A DNA stretch of 64,000 nt from Williamsia faeni (GTDB taxonomy: Bacteria; Actinomycetota; Actinomycetes; Mycobacteriales; Mycobacteriaceae), in assembly GCA_003202005.1 (NCBI GenBank), contig QJJF01000009.1, positions 124,001 through 188,000 on the forward strand. The letters run 5' to 3'. The first letter of the stretch is position 1. Each line of letters starts with the position of its first letter. Shown piece after piece: positions 51,561-60,638 of the stretch. The notes beneath the pieces are model-generated. The model saw only the letters and a list, made by a program, of their open reading frames with translations. It did no database searches and was not told where the DNA came from. The translations under genes and the position numbers were made by a program.

Positions 51561-52988
51561 CTACTGACCGAGGTCGACGCCATCCTCATGGGCCATCCAA
51601 TGCACCAGGCGATGCAACGGGTACATCGCATCGTGCGGATTGCCGATCGTGCTCGGACCCGCCTCGCCCAGGTGAACGATGCGCTGTGCGCCGCCGCTGG
51701 CGAGCCGGTCGCGGTAGTCGGACATCCGGTCGAACGGATAGAAGCCGACGGTCTGGGTTGCGACGTTGACGTACTTCATCGCGTCGTCGAGGGAGTCGAC
51801 CCGCACCACGTTCGCGGTCTTGTTGATCGGATGGAAGTCAACCGGCTCGTCCGAACGGATCACCAGACCGGTGCCGTCGGTCTTGCCCCACACCCGGAAC
51901 TCGTCGTCGAGCATCATCAAGGTGTCGACCTGTTCGCGCAGGTCCATCTCCAGTGGCCGACGGTCACCGGACTCCGCCGCCTTGGCGACGATCCGTGCAT
52001 GGAGCCGTTCACAGAACCGGTCGGCGTCTTCCTGGTTCGCCTCGACATGCACAAAGCGGCTGGCCACGCACGCTTCCTGGTTCAGGATCATGACGTCGGT
52101 CGCAGCCAACTCGGCAGCGCGGTCGAGCGACTCATCGGAGGCAAATGCTTCCTTGCCGACCATCGAGATCGAGGTCTTGGGGTCGAACGACACCAGCTGG
52201 AACCCCGGACCGAGGTATTTGATCACGTTGTTGATCGCGTCGCCGCCACCCCACGCCACGATCTTGTCGTAGTACTGCGGGCGATAGAGCACTCGCTCCA
52301 CCTCGTCGTCGCCACCGCGCCAGTAGACCGCCGACATGGACGTCACAATCGCGTGGTCCGGATCGATCTCGGCCATGGTCCGCAGGATCGCGACGGTGGT
52401 GAACGGATCACTCGATGACATCTTGAACAGGTTGACTGCCTTGACCATCGCACCCTGGGCGATCGACTTCACGGCGACGCCCGGCGAGTTGCCCGGCAGG
52501 ACATGAACCAGCCTTGGAGCGAACGCACGGACAAAACTCTTTCGACCGGTGAAGTCCCCCTTCGGGATCCACTCGTCGAGTGCTTTGGGGTCGGGGAAGT
52601 TCTGCTCCACGACGGTCTCGAGCACCCGCTTGTCGAGATAGGCGGCAGCGCCATGGACCTGTGCCTCGAGTACCCCGCGCGGCAGAACGTGCGTGGAGGC
52701 CATCCGGTCGATGCAGTCCTGCACAAACGGGTTGCCGGGATCCTTGATGCGTTGGCCGGTCTCGACCAGGAAGTCGATGATCTCGGCGAGCGGCACGTTG
52801 AGCAATGGTGGCAGTTCGGTTCGCGGGTGCACCACCTTGTCCATCGCGATCCGCGGAGTGGTGAACGTGACCCCGAGATCGCGCGACCGGTGCGAGACCT
52901 CCCGGCCCTCGAACAGTTCGCCGCGCAGGAAGAATGGCGCCGAGACCGCGGAGTCCACTGCCGCCCGGTCGGTGTCGATCGTTGTCAT
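51561..52988 (-). CDS. LuxC-family acyl-CoA/acyl-protein reductase
   Basis: A 475-residue aldehyde-dehydrogenase-fold fatty acyl reductase. In LuxC the nucleophilic Cys accepts the acyl group before NADPH reduces it to an aldehyde; here LNQEACVASRFVHVEA supplies that Cys. VLPGNSPGVAVKSIAQG and IVAWGGGDAINNV are further family motifs. The ATG overlaps the LuxE-like stop by ATGA, so the two are translationally coupled as in lux operons. No luciferase (luxAB) or LuxD thioesterase is present, so bioluminescence is not implied. The product would be an aldehyde, or the pair may act on another acyl chain. Confidence 0.85.
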   Translation of the reverse strand: MTTIDTDRAAVDSAVSAPFFLRGELFEGREVSHRSRDLGVTFTTPRIAMDKVVHPRTELPPLLNVPLAEIIDFLVETGQRIKDPGNPFVQDCIDRMASTHVLPRGVLEAQVHGAAAYLDKRVLETVVEQNFPDPKALDEWIPKGDFTGRKSFVRAFAPRLVHVLPGNSPGVAVKSIAQGAMVKAVNLFKMSSSDPFTTVAILRTMAEIDPDHAIVTSMSAVYWRGGDDEVERVLYRPQYYDKIVAWGGGDAINNVIKYLGPGFQLVSFDPKTSISMVGKEAFASDESLDRAAELAATDVMILNQEACVASRFVHVEANQEDADRFCERLHARIVAKAAESGDRRPLEMDLREQVDTLMMLDDEFRVWGKTDGTGLVIRSDEPVDFHPINKTANVVRVDSLDDAMKYVNVATQTVGFYPFDRMSDYRDRLASGGAQRIVHLGEAGPSTIGNPHDAMYPLHRLVHWMAHEDGVDLGQ

Positions 52989-54334
52989 GACAGACCTCTC
53001 ACATATGCGTCGACGGTGCCTGCACAGCCGATCTTGTCGTCGCCCTTGATATCCGCATAGCGGGCGATGTTGTCGCGGATCGATGCGCCCTTGCAGCCAC
53101 AGGCACACGGACTGAAGTCGAGCGAGATCTTGTCGCCGGTGATGACCCCACCCCACCGGCCGTCCAGTGACAGATCGAAAAAGGCTGCCCGCCCTTCGAT
53201 CTCACCGGTCTCGTGTGGAAGCAAAGTGTCACCGGACTCGTCCAGGACGAAAGGAACAATCCACGGCGGCACGTGATAACGCTCCCCCGCTTGGCATTTG
53301 GGCATTCCGGAGTTGAGCTCCTGCATCGAGTAGTTCTGGAAATCCCGGTTCGCCGGAATGTTGAACGTTTGGTGGACGAACTCCTGATAGTCGGGTGGCA
53401 GCTGCGCCCGCTTGAGTCCGCCGCCGACGTAGATGCAGTTGTCGGGATGAAAGTCCTTCGCGGAGAAGCCCATGTCTCGCACGAGCTTGGCCAGCTGATA
53501 CAGCGAGTTCCACATTCCCGAGATGTAGAGCTTTTCGTGGCGATACTCGATGAGCGCCTCGGCGCCGCTGATCATCGCCTTGTCGAGGCCTTCCTGACGC
53601 TCCAGTGAGGTCCGCTCGAAGTCAGCAAGTTCTTCGGGTCGGGCGGTGCCATCGGCGATCTTCTTGCGCAGCACCACCATCCGGGTCAGCGAACCGACTG
53701 TGATCGGTGGGATCGGCAACCGAAACCGCTCCCGGGCCGGATCGCCGAATGCCGCGAGCTGAGCCTCCGCGATAACCTCGTTCTTGGGGACGGACGCCGT
53801 GGGCGCCAAACCCATGATCCGCCGGTCCGCGGCCGGTTCGACGCCCGAACCCCACGAGAAGACGTTGACCGTGTCGATCCGCGACCACGCCATGTCTTTC
53901 TCGGTGGCCGGCAACATCGCCGATTTCCCGGTGGTACCGCTGGAGCAGGACACATAGTGCCCGGCTGCCGCGAGGCGCCCGATCCACTCGTCGATGTCAC
54001 CGATGTCGGCGGTCTCGATCGGGCTGATGGGATACGGGGAGACTGTCCCGAGCCATTTACCGAGCCGGTCCCACCTCTCCTCGATCAGGAAGCTCTCGGG
54101 ATAGCTCTTGTACGCGGTGTGCGGAAACAGCAACGCCACCATGTCCTCGCGGCTGCGGACCTCGGTGATGCCGGCCTCGCGGGCCCGGTGACCGAGCAGT
54201 TTGATGCGATCTCTTCGTTCCGCGAAGCGCTCCTCGAGCGCTTCGATCTGGGTCGGCAGCAGGTCAGCAGGCGAATGGTCGAAGCGGTCCTTCGCATCAA
54301 CCAAACTCACCAGCTTCTCGGTGGCTGAAGTCAC
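52985..54334 (-). CDS. LuxE-family acyl-protein synthetase / adenylate-forming enzyme
   Basis: A 449-residue ATP-dependent acyl activator of the LuxE/PaaK type. The adenylate loop CSSGTTGKSAMLPA lies near residue 135. NYSMQELNSGMPKCQ and GVITGDKISLDF follow in the usual order, and a CACGC cluster near the C-terminus sits where LuxE has its acyl-carrying Cys region. It would activate a carboxylic acid as adenylate and hand the acyl group to the LuxC-like partner. First gene of the operon, divergent from a TetR gene with a palindrome in the gap. Confidence 0.83.
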   Translation of the reverse strand: MTSATEKLVSLVDAKDRFDHSPADLLPTQIEALEERFAERRDRIKLLGHRAREAGITEVRSREDMVALLFPHTAYKSYPESFLIEERWDRLGKWLGTVSPYPISPIETADIGDIDEWIGRLAAAGHYVSCSSGTTGKSAMLPATEKDMAWSRIDTVNVFSWGSGVEPAADRRIMGLAPTASVPKNEVIAEAQLAAFGDPARERFRLPIPPITVGSLTRMVVLRKKIADGTARPEELADFERTSLERQEGLDKAMISGAEALIEYRHEKLYISGMWNSLYQLAKLVRDMGFSAKDFHPDNCIYVGGGLKRAQLPPDYQEFVHQTFNIPANRDFQNYSMQELNSGMPKCQAGERYHVPPWIVPFVLDESGDTLLPHETGEIEGRAAFFDLSLDGRWGGVITGDKISLDFSPCACGCKGASIRDNIARYADIKGDDKIGCAGTVDAYVRGLS

Positions 54335-54371
54335 TAGGTCAACCTTTCAACTATGTCGAGCTGATTCTGTT

Positions 54372-54396
54372 TAATGGCACCTTATGCGTATCATTA
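54372..54396. promoter_or_regulatory. Imperfect palindrome between luxE-like and tetR genes
   Basis: TAATGGCAC and GTATCATTA form 9-bp arms matching in 7 of 9 positions around a 7-base spacer. The AT-rich divergent gap is where an operator shared by both transcripts would lie, and the adjacent TetR is the natural ligand. Confidence 0.5.
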
Positions 54397-54445
54397 CTAC
54401 TCGTAAGCGATGCTCATGGCAAGAGGCAACTTCGGCGAGGGTGCG

Positions 54446-55093
54446 ATGACGAACACGGATCCATCGGTTCACCGTGGGGCAGGCCGCCCCACACGTGAGC
54501 AGGCAGAAGCACGCCACCAAGAGCTACTCGACGGAGCGCTCGACCTGTTTCTCGAACACGGATACGAACTCGCGACGATCGAGATGATCGCCGCGAGGGT
54601 TCACATGACAAAGCGCACCGTCTATGCGCGCCACCCCGACAAGGCCTCCCTGTTCCATGCCGCCACGCAGCGTGCCATCGAACGGCAGGTCGTGCCCGAT
54701 GACGCACTCACAGATGCCGACAAAGGTGACCTCGCCGAAACCCTCGAGACGATCGCCCGGCTGCGTATCCGCCAGGTGATGACCCCCAATGGTGTTCGGC
54801 TGCAACGCATCATCAACACCGAGAGCTACCGGTTCCCCGAGCTGTTCGCATCGAACTACCGGCAGAGCGCAAAACCGGTGATCGACTTCGTCGCCGGCCT
54901 GTTCGACCGTGCGGTCATCGCCGGAGACATCGCCCCCACCGACTCCGACCTCGCCGCTCGGGCGTTCTTGAGTCTGGTGGTCGGCGGCTGGGTGCGTGCC
55001 ATTGTCGCCGGCCGAGAACCGACCCCGACAGAGCTGGACGAGCAGGTTCATTTCACCGTCGGCCTTTTACTCAACGGCCTACGAGCACGATGA
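54446..55093 (+). CDS. TetR-family regulator next to the LuxE/LuxC cluster
   Basis: A 215-residue regulator. An N-terminal GAGRPTREQAEARHQELL lead-in precedes a helix-turn-helix with IEMIAARVHMTKRTVYARH, then PDKASLFHAAT. The C-terminal domain is of the AefR/TetR_C type. ATG 54446 is chosen for the GAGGG just upstream and because it begins the normal lead-in. It is divergent from luxE-luxC-citE and overlaps the SDR gene's earliest start by ATGA, so it probably controls both units. Confidence 0.87.
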   Translation: MTNTDPSVHRGAGRPTREQAEARHQELLDGALDLFLEHGYELATIEMIAARVHMTKRTVYARHPDKASLFHAATQRAIERQVVPDDALTDADKGDLAETLETIARLRIRQVMTPNGVRLQRIINTESYRFPELFASNYRQSAKPVIDFVAGLFDRAVIAGDIAPTDSDLAARAFLSLVVGGWVRAIVAGREPTPTELDEQVHFTVGLLLNGLRAR

Positions 55094-55113
55094 CGACACA
55101 CGAGGAGACAACC

Positions 55114-55992
55114 ATGGAACTCGATGCGAATAGTCCGGTCGCTGTCGTCACCGGAGCCAGCGCAGGAATCGGGAAGTCGACCGCCGGCAAACTGGTGGCG
55201 ATGGGCTGGCAGGTGATCGGGGTGGGCCGCGACCCCGGTCGTTGTGCGATCGCCGAGGCCGAGATCGCCGAATCAGCGGGCGCCGGCGGGAGATTCATCA
55301 TGCTGCGCGGCAACTTCGACCTGATGGCCGACGTTCAACGCGTGGCCACCGAGATCACCGAACTGACGGACCGCGTCCAAGTGCTCATCAACAATGCCGG
55401 CGGTGTACGGGATCAACGAATAGTCACCACCGAGGGCACCGAGGCCACCTTCGCCGCCAACCATCTCGCCCCCTTCGTGCTGACCAGAGAATTGATGCCG
55501 CTGCTCGTGGCGAATACCGCCGGTTCGATTCCTGGCTCGACACGAGTGATCGCGGTGTCTTCCAATGCCCACAAGATGAGCCGCGGCATCGATTGGGACG
55601 ACATGCAAAGCCTCACCGGGTTTCGTTCTGCCGCGGCCGCATACGGGCAGGCCAAGCTCGCCAACATCTTGTTCACCCGCGAACTGGCGCGGCGGGTGGC
55701 CGCCGATGGGATCATCGCCCAGGTCATGCACCCGGGCGTGGTTGCCAGCAACTTCGCCTCGCACGGAGACGAATACATGCAGGCGCACATGGCTTCTGCC
55801 GACACCGTCTCCCCCGATGAACCCGCCGAGACGCTCTGCTGGCTGGCCACCGACCCCGAATGTGGACACAACGGCGGACGCTACTTTCATCGCAAACACG
55901 AAGAACAGCCCACTGCGGTCGCCCTCGATGATGTCGCGGCGGCCCGTCTGTGGATCGAGAGCGAAAAACTATTGGCCACCCTAGGTATATAG
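55114..55992 (+). CDS. Short-chain dehydrogenase/reductase
   Basis: A 292-residue Rossmann-fold oxidoreductase. TGASAGIG binds the nucleotide, NNAGG follows, VSSNAHKM holds the Ser and YGQAK the catalytic Tyr-Lys. The sequence is of the retinol-dehydrogenase/oxidoreductase subgroup with a long C-terminus. GGAG seven bases upstream supports ATG 55114; ATG 55090, overlapping the TetR stop, would add eight residues. With the divergent acyl reductase it might reduce the aldehyde or oxidise the alcohol, which is inference only. Confidence 0.88.
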   Translation: MELDANSPVAVVTGASAGIGKSTAGKLVAMGWQVIGVGRDPGRCAIAEAEIAESAGAGGRFIMLRGNFDLMADVQRVATEITELTDRVQVLINNAGGVRDQRIVTTEGTEATFAANHLAPFVLTRELMPLLVANTAGSIPGSTRVIAVSSNAHKMSRGIDWDDMQSLTGFRSAAAAYGQAKLANILFTRELARRVAADGIIAQVMHPGVVASNFASHGDEYMQAHMASADTVSPDEPAETLCWLATDPECGHNGGRYFHRKHEEQPTAVALDDVAAARLWIESEKLLATLGI

Positions 55993-56011
55993 ACCTGGCC
56001 AGCTGAGTGGC

Positions 56012-57982
56012 CTAGAAGGGTGGCGGCTTATCGTCGACTTCGATGGGGATCTCGTGGGTCTGTTGCACGGGCTCCACCGCTGGTTCTTCGAGCCTTCGAC
56101 GATTGCGTTTCCGTTCAGCTTGTCGCCGAGCGTGTTTGCGGGCCAGACGAGTGCGCGTGCGAACCTGGGTATCCCCAACCGCAGATCTCGATCTCGTGGC
56201 GGTCCATGTCATTGCGGTCAGTGCGGGGAACAAGTCCTCCCCTGTCCACGCCGGGCCTTCGAAGCGCTCACCTTCCGGGCTGACGAAGACGACCCTGCTT
56301 CGCCCGTCTTCGTCGAGCTCCTGAACGTCAATCCACTCACCAAAGGACTTCAGCAGGTGGTGGAACCTGCATAGGCACTTGGTGTCTTCCGGGCAGGTCT
56401 GTCCCCCGGCATCGGGGTTCTCATGGTCGTATTCCTCGGTGTGGTCGATCTCGGATCGCCATGCCGGTCGATTGCAGCCGGGAAAGACGCAGTACGCATC
56501 GCGAATACGCACGAACGCGCCCAAGGCTGTTGATAGCCGATAAGGATTCGACCGCATGGTCATCGGCATGGGCGATGTACCGGTGCCGCGAATGTAGACG
56601 CGTTCACTCCCTGCGGTGCAACACTGGCGCCTTGGTCTCATCTCTGTATCGGGACAAGGTGATTGCCGCGGCTTGGCAGGTGGAGCCTCACAGCCGGCAA
56701 CGATCGGACCGTTCTTGGTCGTCGGCGTGGCTGCGGATTCAGCATTCGCCGGACCGGTCTCCGCATCAACTGGTTCGGGTTCGACAGCCACCTGCGATCC
56801 GTCATCGACTGCTTCGCTGGGAGCGAGGCCCAAATCCTGCGTCGCAGCGGCATCCTTCGCATTGCTGTCACCGAACTTGGTCAACCGTTTCCATTCGGCG
56901 AGTCGTTCAGCTGTTGTCGTCTCCGGAGCACGGTCGGGAACCTTGGGCGCAGACGCACCCACATTCGCCCTCGATGCATTGTTGCCGGCCACGTCTTCAG
57001 ATGCCCGATTCTTGACCAACTCGCCGCCGAGTGGCCGAATCCGCGCATCGCGACGGCGAGCGATATCACCGGCGTGATCACCTGAGACCACTCCGTGGCC
57101 ATCGATGAATCCAGGGTTACTCGCCCGTCCTTCTGCAGTCGCCTGATCCATCACAACATGAACAATGAATCGTGTCGACCCGTCCGCGTCATCGCTGGAA
57201 TCACGAAATGCGTACTCACACTCCTCATTGCCGCATTCACAGGCAAAATCGACACCCATGGTCGCGCAAAAAAGCGCATCAGAAAGTCGTTGCGGCTTGG
57301 TTCTGGGGTCAGCATTGCACACCCGGACCGCCAGCTCTTGAACTCGCTTATCCAACAGCAACGCATTCTCGGCTGTCATGGAAGCGACAATGTCGGCCAT
57401 GCCGTCTTGGGTGGGATATCGCCGGAAGCTCCGGCCATCCTTGGCTCTTTCGCGACGTTCCCGAACGCCTTCAGGATCATGCCGAAACACGATCTGATCG
57501 ACCATGTTCCGCATCCGATCGATCGACCACGACCCGTCGCGCCACAACATCTCGGCAATCTCAGCATCAATCGCCGCTGCCCACGGCATACCTTCGACAA
57601 GCTCTGTGCGCGAGATGATGTCGGAAATATGATGCGGTGCAACTCTGCCCGATTTCAATGCATGGTTGACGAGCGGCAACCGGTCGCGCAACGCCAGTGC
57701 ACGCCGGAGTACCCCATCAGCGGACCCCGGAGTCAGGTTCAGGCACGCGGCGATTCGCGCGGAGCATTGCGCCCATCCATCAAGTTGACGGAGATCCTCC
57801 ATCTCGGCAGGCTTGGCAAGCTGCCGATGAATCTCCGCCGCAGTGGAGTATTCCGCCCATGCCGCATAGCCTTTCGCGTGAGCAACCTTCCGTAGCGATC
57901 GCACCAACTCCTGCGGACTCAACAGAGACGGGGACGACACACCCAGGTCCCCGAACGCTGCTTCCACTTCATTCTCGAACAT
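56012..57982 (-). CDS. DUF222 / 13E12-repeat family protein with HNH nuclease motif (copy 2)
   Basis: A 656-residue relative of the gene at 28.3-29.9 kb but much diverged and about 140 residues longer. An N-terminal DUF222 region runs to about residue 290. A Pro/Ala/Glu-rich disordered insert (about 300-450) follows. The HNH module has CVFPGCNRPAWRSEIDHTEE, then CLCRFHHLLKSF. The tail is very basic (Arg/Lys), as expected for a DNA-binding protein. Function unproven. Convergent with the SDR gene. Confidence 0.87.
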   Translation of the reverse strand: MFENEVEAAFGDLGVSSPSLLSPQELVRSLRKVAHAKGYAAWAEYSTAAEIHRQLAKPAEMEDLRQLDGWAQCSARIAACLNLTPGSADGVLRRALALRDRLPLVNHALKSGRVAPHHISDIISRTELVEGMPWAAAIDAEIAEMLWRDGSWSIDRMRNMVDQIVFRHDPEGVRERRERAKDGRSFRRYPTQDGMADIVASMTAENALLLDKRVQELAVRVCNADPRTKPQRLSDALFCATMGVDFACECGNEECEYAFRDSSDDADGSTRFIVHVVMDQATAEGRASNPGFIDGHGVVSGDHAGDIARRRDARIRPLGGELVKNRASEDVAGNNASRANVGASAPKVPDRAPETTTAERLAEWKRLTKFGDSNAKDAAATQDLGLAPSEAVDDGSQVAVEPEPVDAETGPANAESAATPTTKNGPIVAGCEAPPAKPRQSPCPDTEMRPRRQCCTAGSERVYIRGTGTSPMPMTMRSNPYRLSTALGAFVRIRDAYCVFPGCNRPAWRSEIDHTEEYDHENPDAGGQTCPEDTKCLCRFHHLLKSFGEWIDVQELDEDGRSRVVFVSPEGERFEGPAWTGEDLFPALTAMTWTATRSRSAVGDTQVRTRTRLARKHARRQAERKRNRRRLEEPAVEPVQQTHEIPIEVDDKPPPF

Positions 57983-58243
57983 GTGTTCTACTATGCCACG
58001 GGCCTACGACAGCACGACTGCGTCGAACCCAAATCTGTGGATAGCTGTCGGGACTGTGGATAGACCCCGACGATCAACGCGACACCCGCAGTTCGTCGCC
58101 GATTCCGCCTGCCGATCGCCATCCCGACGACTGATTTAGTCGAAATGTTACCGATTTGGAAATCATTCCATCGTTGCTCAGCGCCCACACCACGAAAATC
58201 GTAGTGTGAGCGTGTTCGAATCCCTCACCCTCGGGAGACAACC

Positions 58244-59752
58244 ATGGCCATTACGGAAGTACCGGGTCCGACCGTTCCGGACAAAGGCCTGCGCGCCGGG
58301 GCCCTCGGACTCTTCGGCAACGTCGTCATCGGACTCTCGGCGGTCGCACCCGCCTACAGCCTTGCGGCCACACTCGGATTCGTCGTCGCAGCCGTGCACG
58401 AGAAGGCGCCGGCGATGTTCGTCCTGGCCTTCATACCCATGTTGCTGATCGCCTTCGCATACCGGGAACTCGGCGACGACACCCCGGATTGTGGCACCAC
58501 CTTCACCTGGGGCACCAAGGCTTTCGGTCCGTGGGTCGGCTGGATCGGCGGCTGGGGTCTGGCCGTATCGGCGATCATCGTTCTCGCCAATGTGGCCGAG
58601 ATCGCCGGCGTCTACCTGCTGAAGTTCCTGAACCTCGACTCATGGGCGGAGACGCTCTGGATCAAGGTCCTTCTCGGGTCCGTTCTCATCGTGATGATGA
58701 CGTGGGTCAGCATCCGCGGCATCCTGATCAGTGAGCGAATGCAGAACGTGCTCATCATCATCCAGTTCGGCGTTCTGATCATCGCCAGCGTCATCGCACT
58801 GTTCAAGGTCGGATTCGACAAGGCCGGTCCGCAGGCCATCGACCCGAGCCTGTCGTGGCTGTGGCCCAGTGGGCTGTCCGCCTCGTCCATCGCCGAGGCG
58901 GTGATCCTGTGCATCTTCATCTACTGGGGCTGGGATGCATGCCTGGCCATCGGCGAGGAGACGAAGGACTCCGCCAAGACACCGGGCCGCGCCGCGGTCA
59001 TCACCACAATCATCCTCGTGTGCACGTACGTCCTGGTTGCCTACGCCATTCAGTCCTTCGCCGGATTCGGTGAGGAGGGAATCGGTTTGAACAACCCCGA
59101 CAATACCGATGACGTCCTCACCATCCTCGGCGATCCCGTGGCCGGTTCGGTGATGGCATCGCTGTTGCTGCTGACGGTCTCGATCTCCGCCCTGTCATCG
59201 ACCCAGTCGACAATTCTGCCCACCGCCCGCGGAACATTGTCGATGGCCGTATATGGCGCCATCCCGAAACGCTTCGCGAGTATCCACCCTCGGTACATGA
59301 CACCGGCATTCGGCACGGCCGTCATGGGCGCCTCGGCACTGATGTTCTACGTGGTGCTCTCCCTCGTCAGCGAAGACACACTCGGCGACTCCATTGCGTC
59401 CCTTGGTCTCGCCGTCGCGTTCTACTACGGAATCACCGCGTATGCCTGTGTCTGGTACTTCCGTCGGACGATGCTGCAGTCGGCCCGCAATCTGTTCTTC
59501 CGCGGAATCTTCCCGCTGATCGGAGCGCTGGCCATGACGTGGGCATTCATCCAGAGCGCGATCGACATGTACGCCGTGGACTACGGATCGACGTCGGTCG
59601 GCAACGTCGGCGGTGTGTTCATCATGGGCGTGGGCATGCTGGTCCTCGGTATCCCATTGATGTTGCTGTGCTTCGCTTTCGGACCCAAGGACTTCTGGAA
59701 AGGGAAGACCCTCAATGCCGACACCGAGGTCAAGGTGCCCGATGTCTACTGA
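58244..59752 (+). CDS. APC-family amino acid permease
   Basis: A 502-residue transporter with about 12 transmembrane segments. GNVVIGLSAVAPAYSLAATL in the first helix and AYRELGDDTPDCGTTFTWGT after the second are APC-family landmarks. GEETKDSAKTPGRA follows the sixth helix. Relatives move amino acids or polyamines by proton symport. GGGAG seven bases before the ATG supports the start. It overlaps the universal stress gene by 11 bases. The adjacent putrescine-type oxidase genes suggest an amine or amino acid substrate. Confidence 0.9.
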   Translation: MAITEVPGPTVPDKGLRAGALGLFGNVVIGLSAVAPAYSLAATLGFVVAAVHEKAPAMFVLAFIPMLLIAFAYRELGDDTPDCGTTFTWGTKAFGPWVGWIGGWGLAVSAIIVLANVAEIAGVYLLKFLNLDSWAETLWIKVLLGSVLIVMMTWVSIRGILISERMQNVLIIIQFGVLIIASVIALFKVGFDKAGPQAIDPSLSWLWPSGLSASSIAEAVILCIFIYWGWDACLAIGEETKDSAKTPGRAAVITTIILVCTYVLVAYAIQSFAGFGEEGIGLNNPDNTDDVLTILGDPVAGSVMASLLLLTVSISALSSTQSTILPTARGTLSMAVYGAIPKRFASIHPRYMTPAFGTAVMGASALMFYVVLSLVSEDTLGDSIASLGLAVAFYYGITAYACVWYFRRTMLQSARNLFFRGIFPLIGALAMTWAFIQSAIDMYAVDYGSTSVGNVGGVFIMGVGMLVLGIPLMLLCFAFGPKDFWKGKTLNADTEVKVPDVY

Positions 59753-60623
59753 GACCATGAGGCTGACAGTGGGTTACCTCTACACCGACACCGGAGACGA
59801 CGGGGTCAACCTGGCGATCGCGATCGCGACATCGACCGGGGCCGCCATCGACCTGGTCTGCGTGGTCCGCGCAATCGAGCCCGACGGCACACCGGGCCGC
59901 ACCGGATTCCAGGAAGCCCTGGTCAACAAGGCACAGAAATGGCTCGAAGAAGGCGCAGAAGACATCCCCGACGACATCGAGGTCGCCTTGCACACCCCGG
60001 TGGCCGAGTCATTTCCGCAGGCGCTCATCGACTTTGCGGTGCAGTCCGAAGCCACGATGATCGTTGTCGGTGGAACCAGCGACGGCATCTTGGGCAAGCA
60101 CACACTCGGCAGCATCTCCTCGGCGCTCACCCATGCCTCCCCGATACCGGTGGCACTGGCTCCTCGGGGCTACACGGTTTCCGGGCGCCCGGTCATCCCC
60201 ACCCTGACAGTCGCCATCCCGACCACCGAGTCCAAGGACAGCCCACTTCCCTTCGCCCTGGATGTGGCAAAGAAGGCGGGCCTGAATCTTCGACTGCTGT
60301 CACTGGTTTCACACGATGACGTACCAGGTGAGGACGAGGAGTCGATGGCGGTCCGGCAACGTCATATCGCAGCGGCAACCGAGAATCTCGAACTCGCCAT
60401 GAAAAGCTGCGGTGACACTGTCGAAATCGAATCCCTTGTTGCCGAAGGCAATACCGTCGAAGAAGCTCTCGAACAACTGACCTGGTCCGGCGGCGATGCC
60501 CTGGTCATCGGATCCGGACACCTGGCTCCGCCCCGGCGCGCGTTCCTGGGATCCATGTCAGCGCGCATCCTCAAGAACACCAACGCACCCATCGTCGTCG
60601 TGCCCAGGGACTACACCCCCTGA
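59742..60623 (+). CDS. Tandem universal stress protein (two Usp domains)
   Basis: A 293-residue cytosolic protein with two Usp domains. The first (about 5-146) ends in VVGGTSDGILGKHTLGSISS. The second (about 154-293) ends in VIGSGHLAPPRRAFLGSMSA. Both resemble the ATP-binding G-2X-G-9X-GS/T signature. It starts 11 bases inside the end of the permease gene, so the two are made together. UspA partners fused to or co-encoded with transporters often modulate them. Confidence 0.88.
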   Translation: MSTETMRLTVGYLYTDTGDDGVNLAIAIATSTGAAIDLVCVVRAIEPDGTPGRTGFQEALVNKAQKWLEEGAEDIPDDIEVALHTPVAESFPQALIDFAVQSEATMIVVGGTSDGILGKHTLGSISSALTHASPIPVALAPRGYTVSGRPVIPTLTVAIPTTESKDSPLPFALDVAKKAGLNLRLLSLVSHDDVPGEDEESMAVRQRHIAAATENLELAMKSCGDTVEIESLVAEGNTVEEALEQLTWSGGDALVIGSGHLAPPRRAFLGSMSARILKNTNAPIVVVPRDYTP

Positions 60624-60638
60624 CCCCGACACCCGGGC

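Noticed and set aside
50624-54334. Bioluminescence operon
   Set aside because: LuxC and LuxE homologues occur without luxA, luxB, luxD or a flavin reductase, so light production is not supported.
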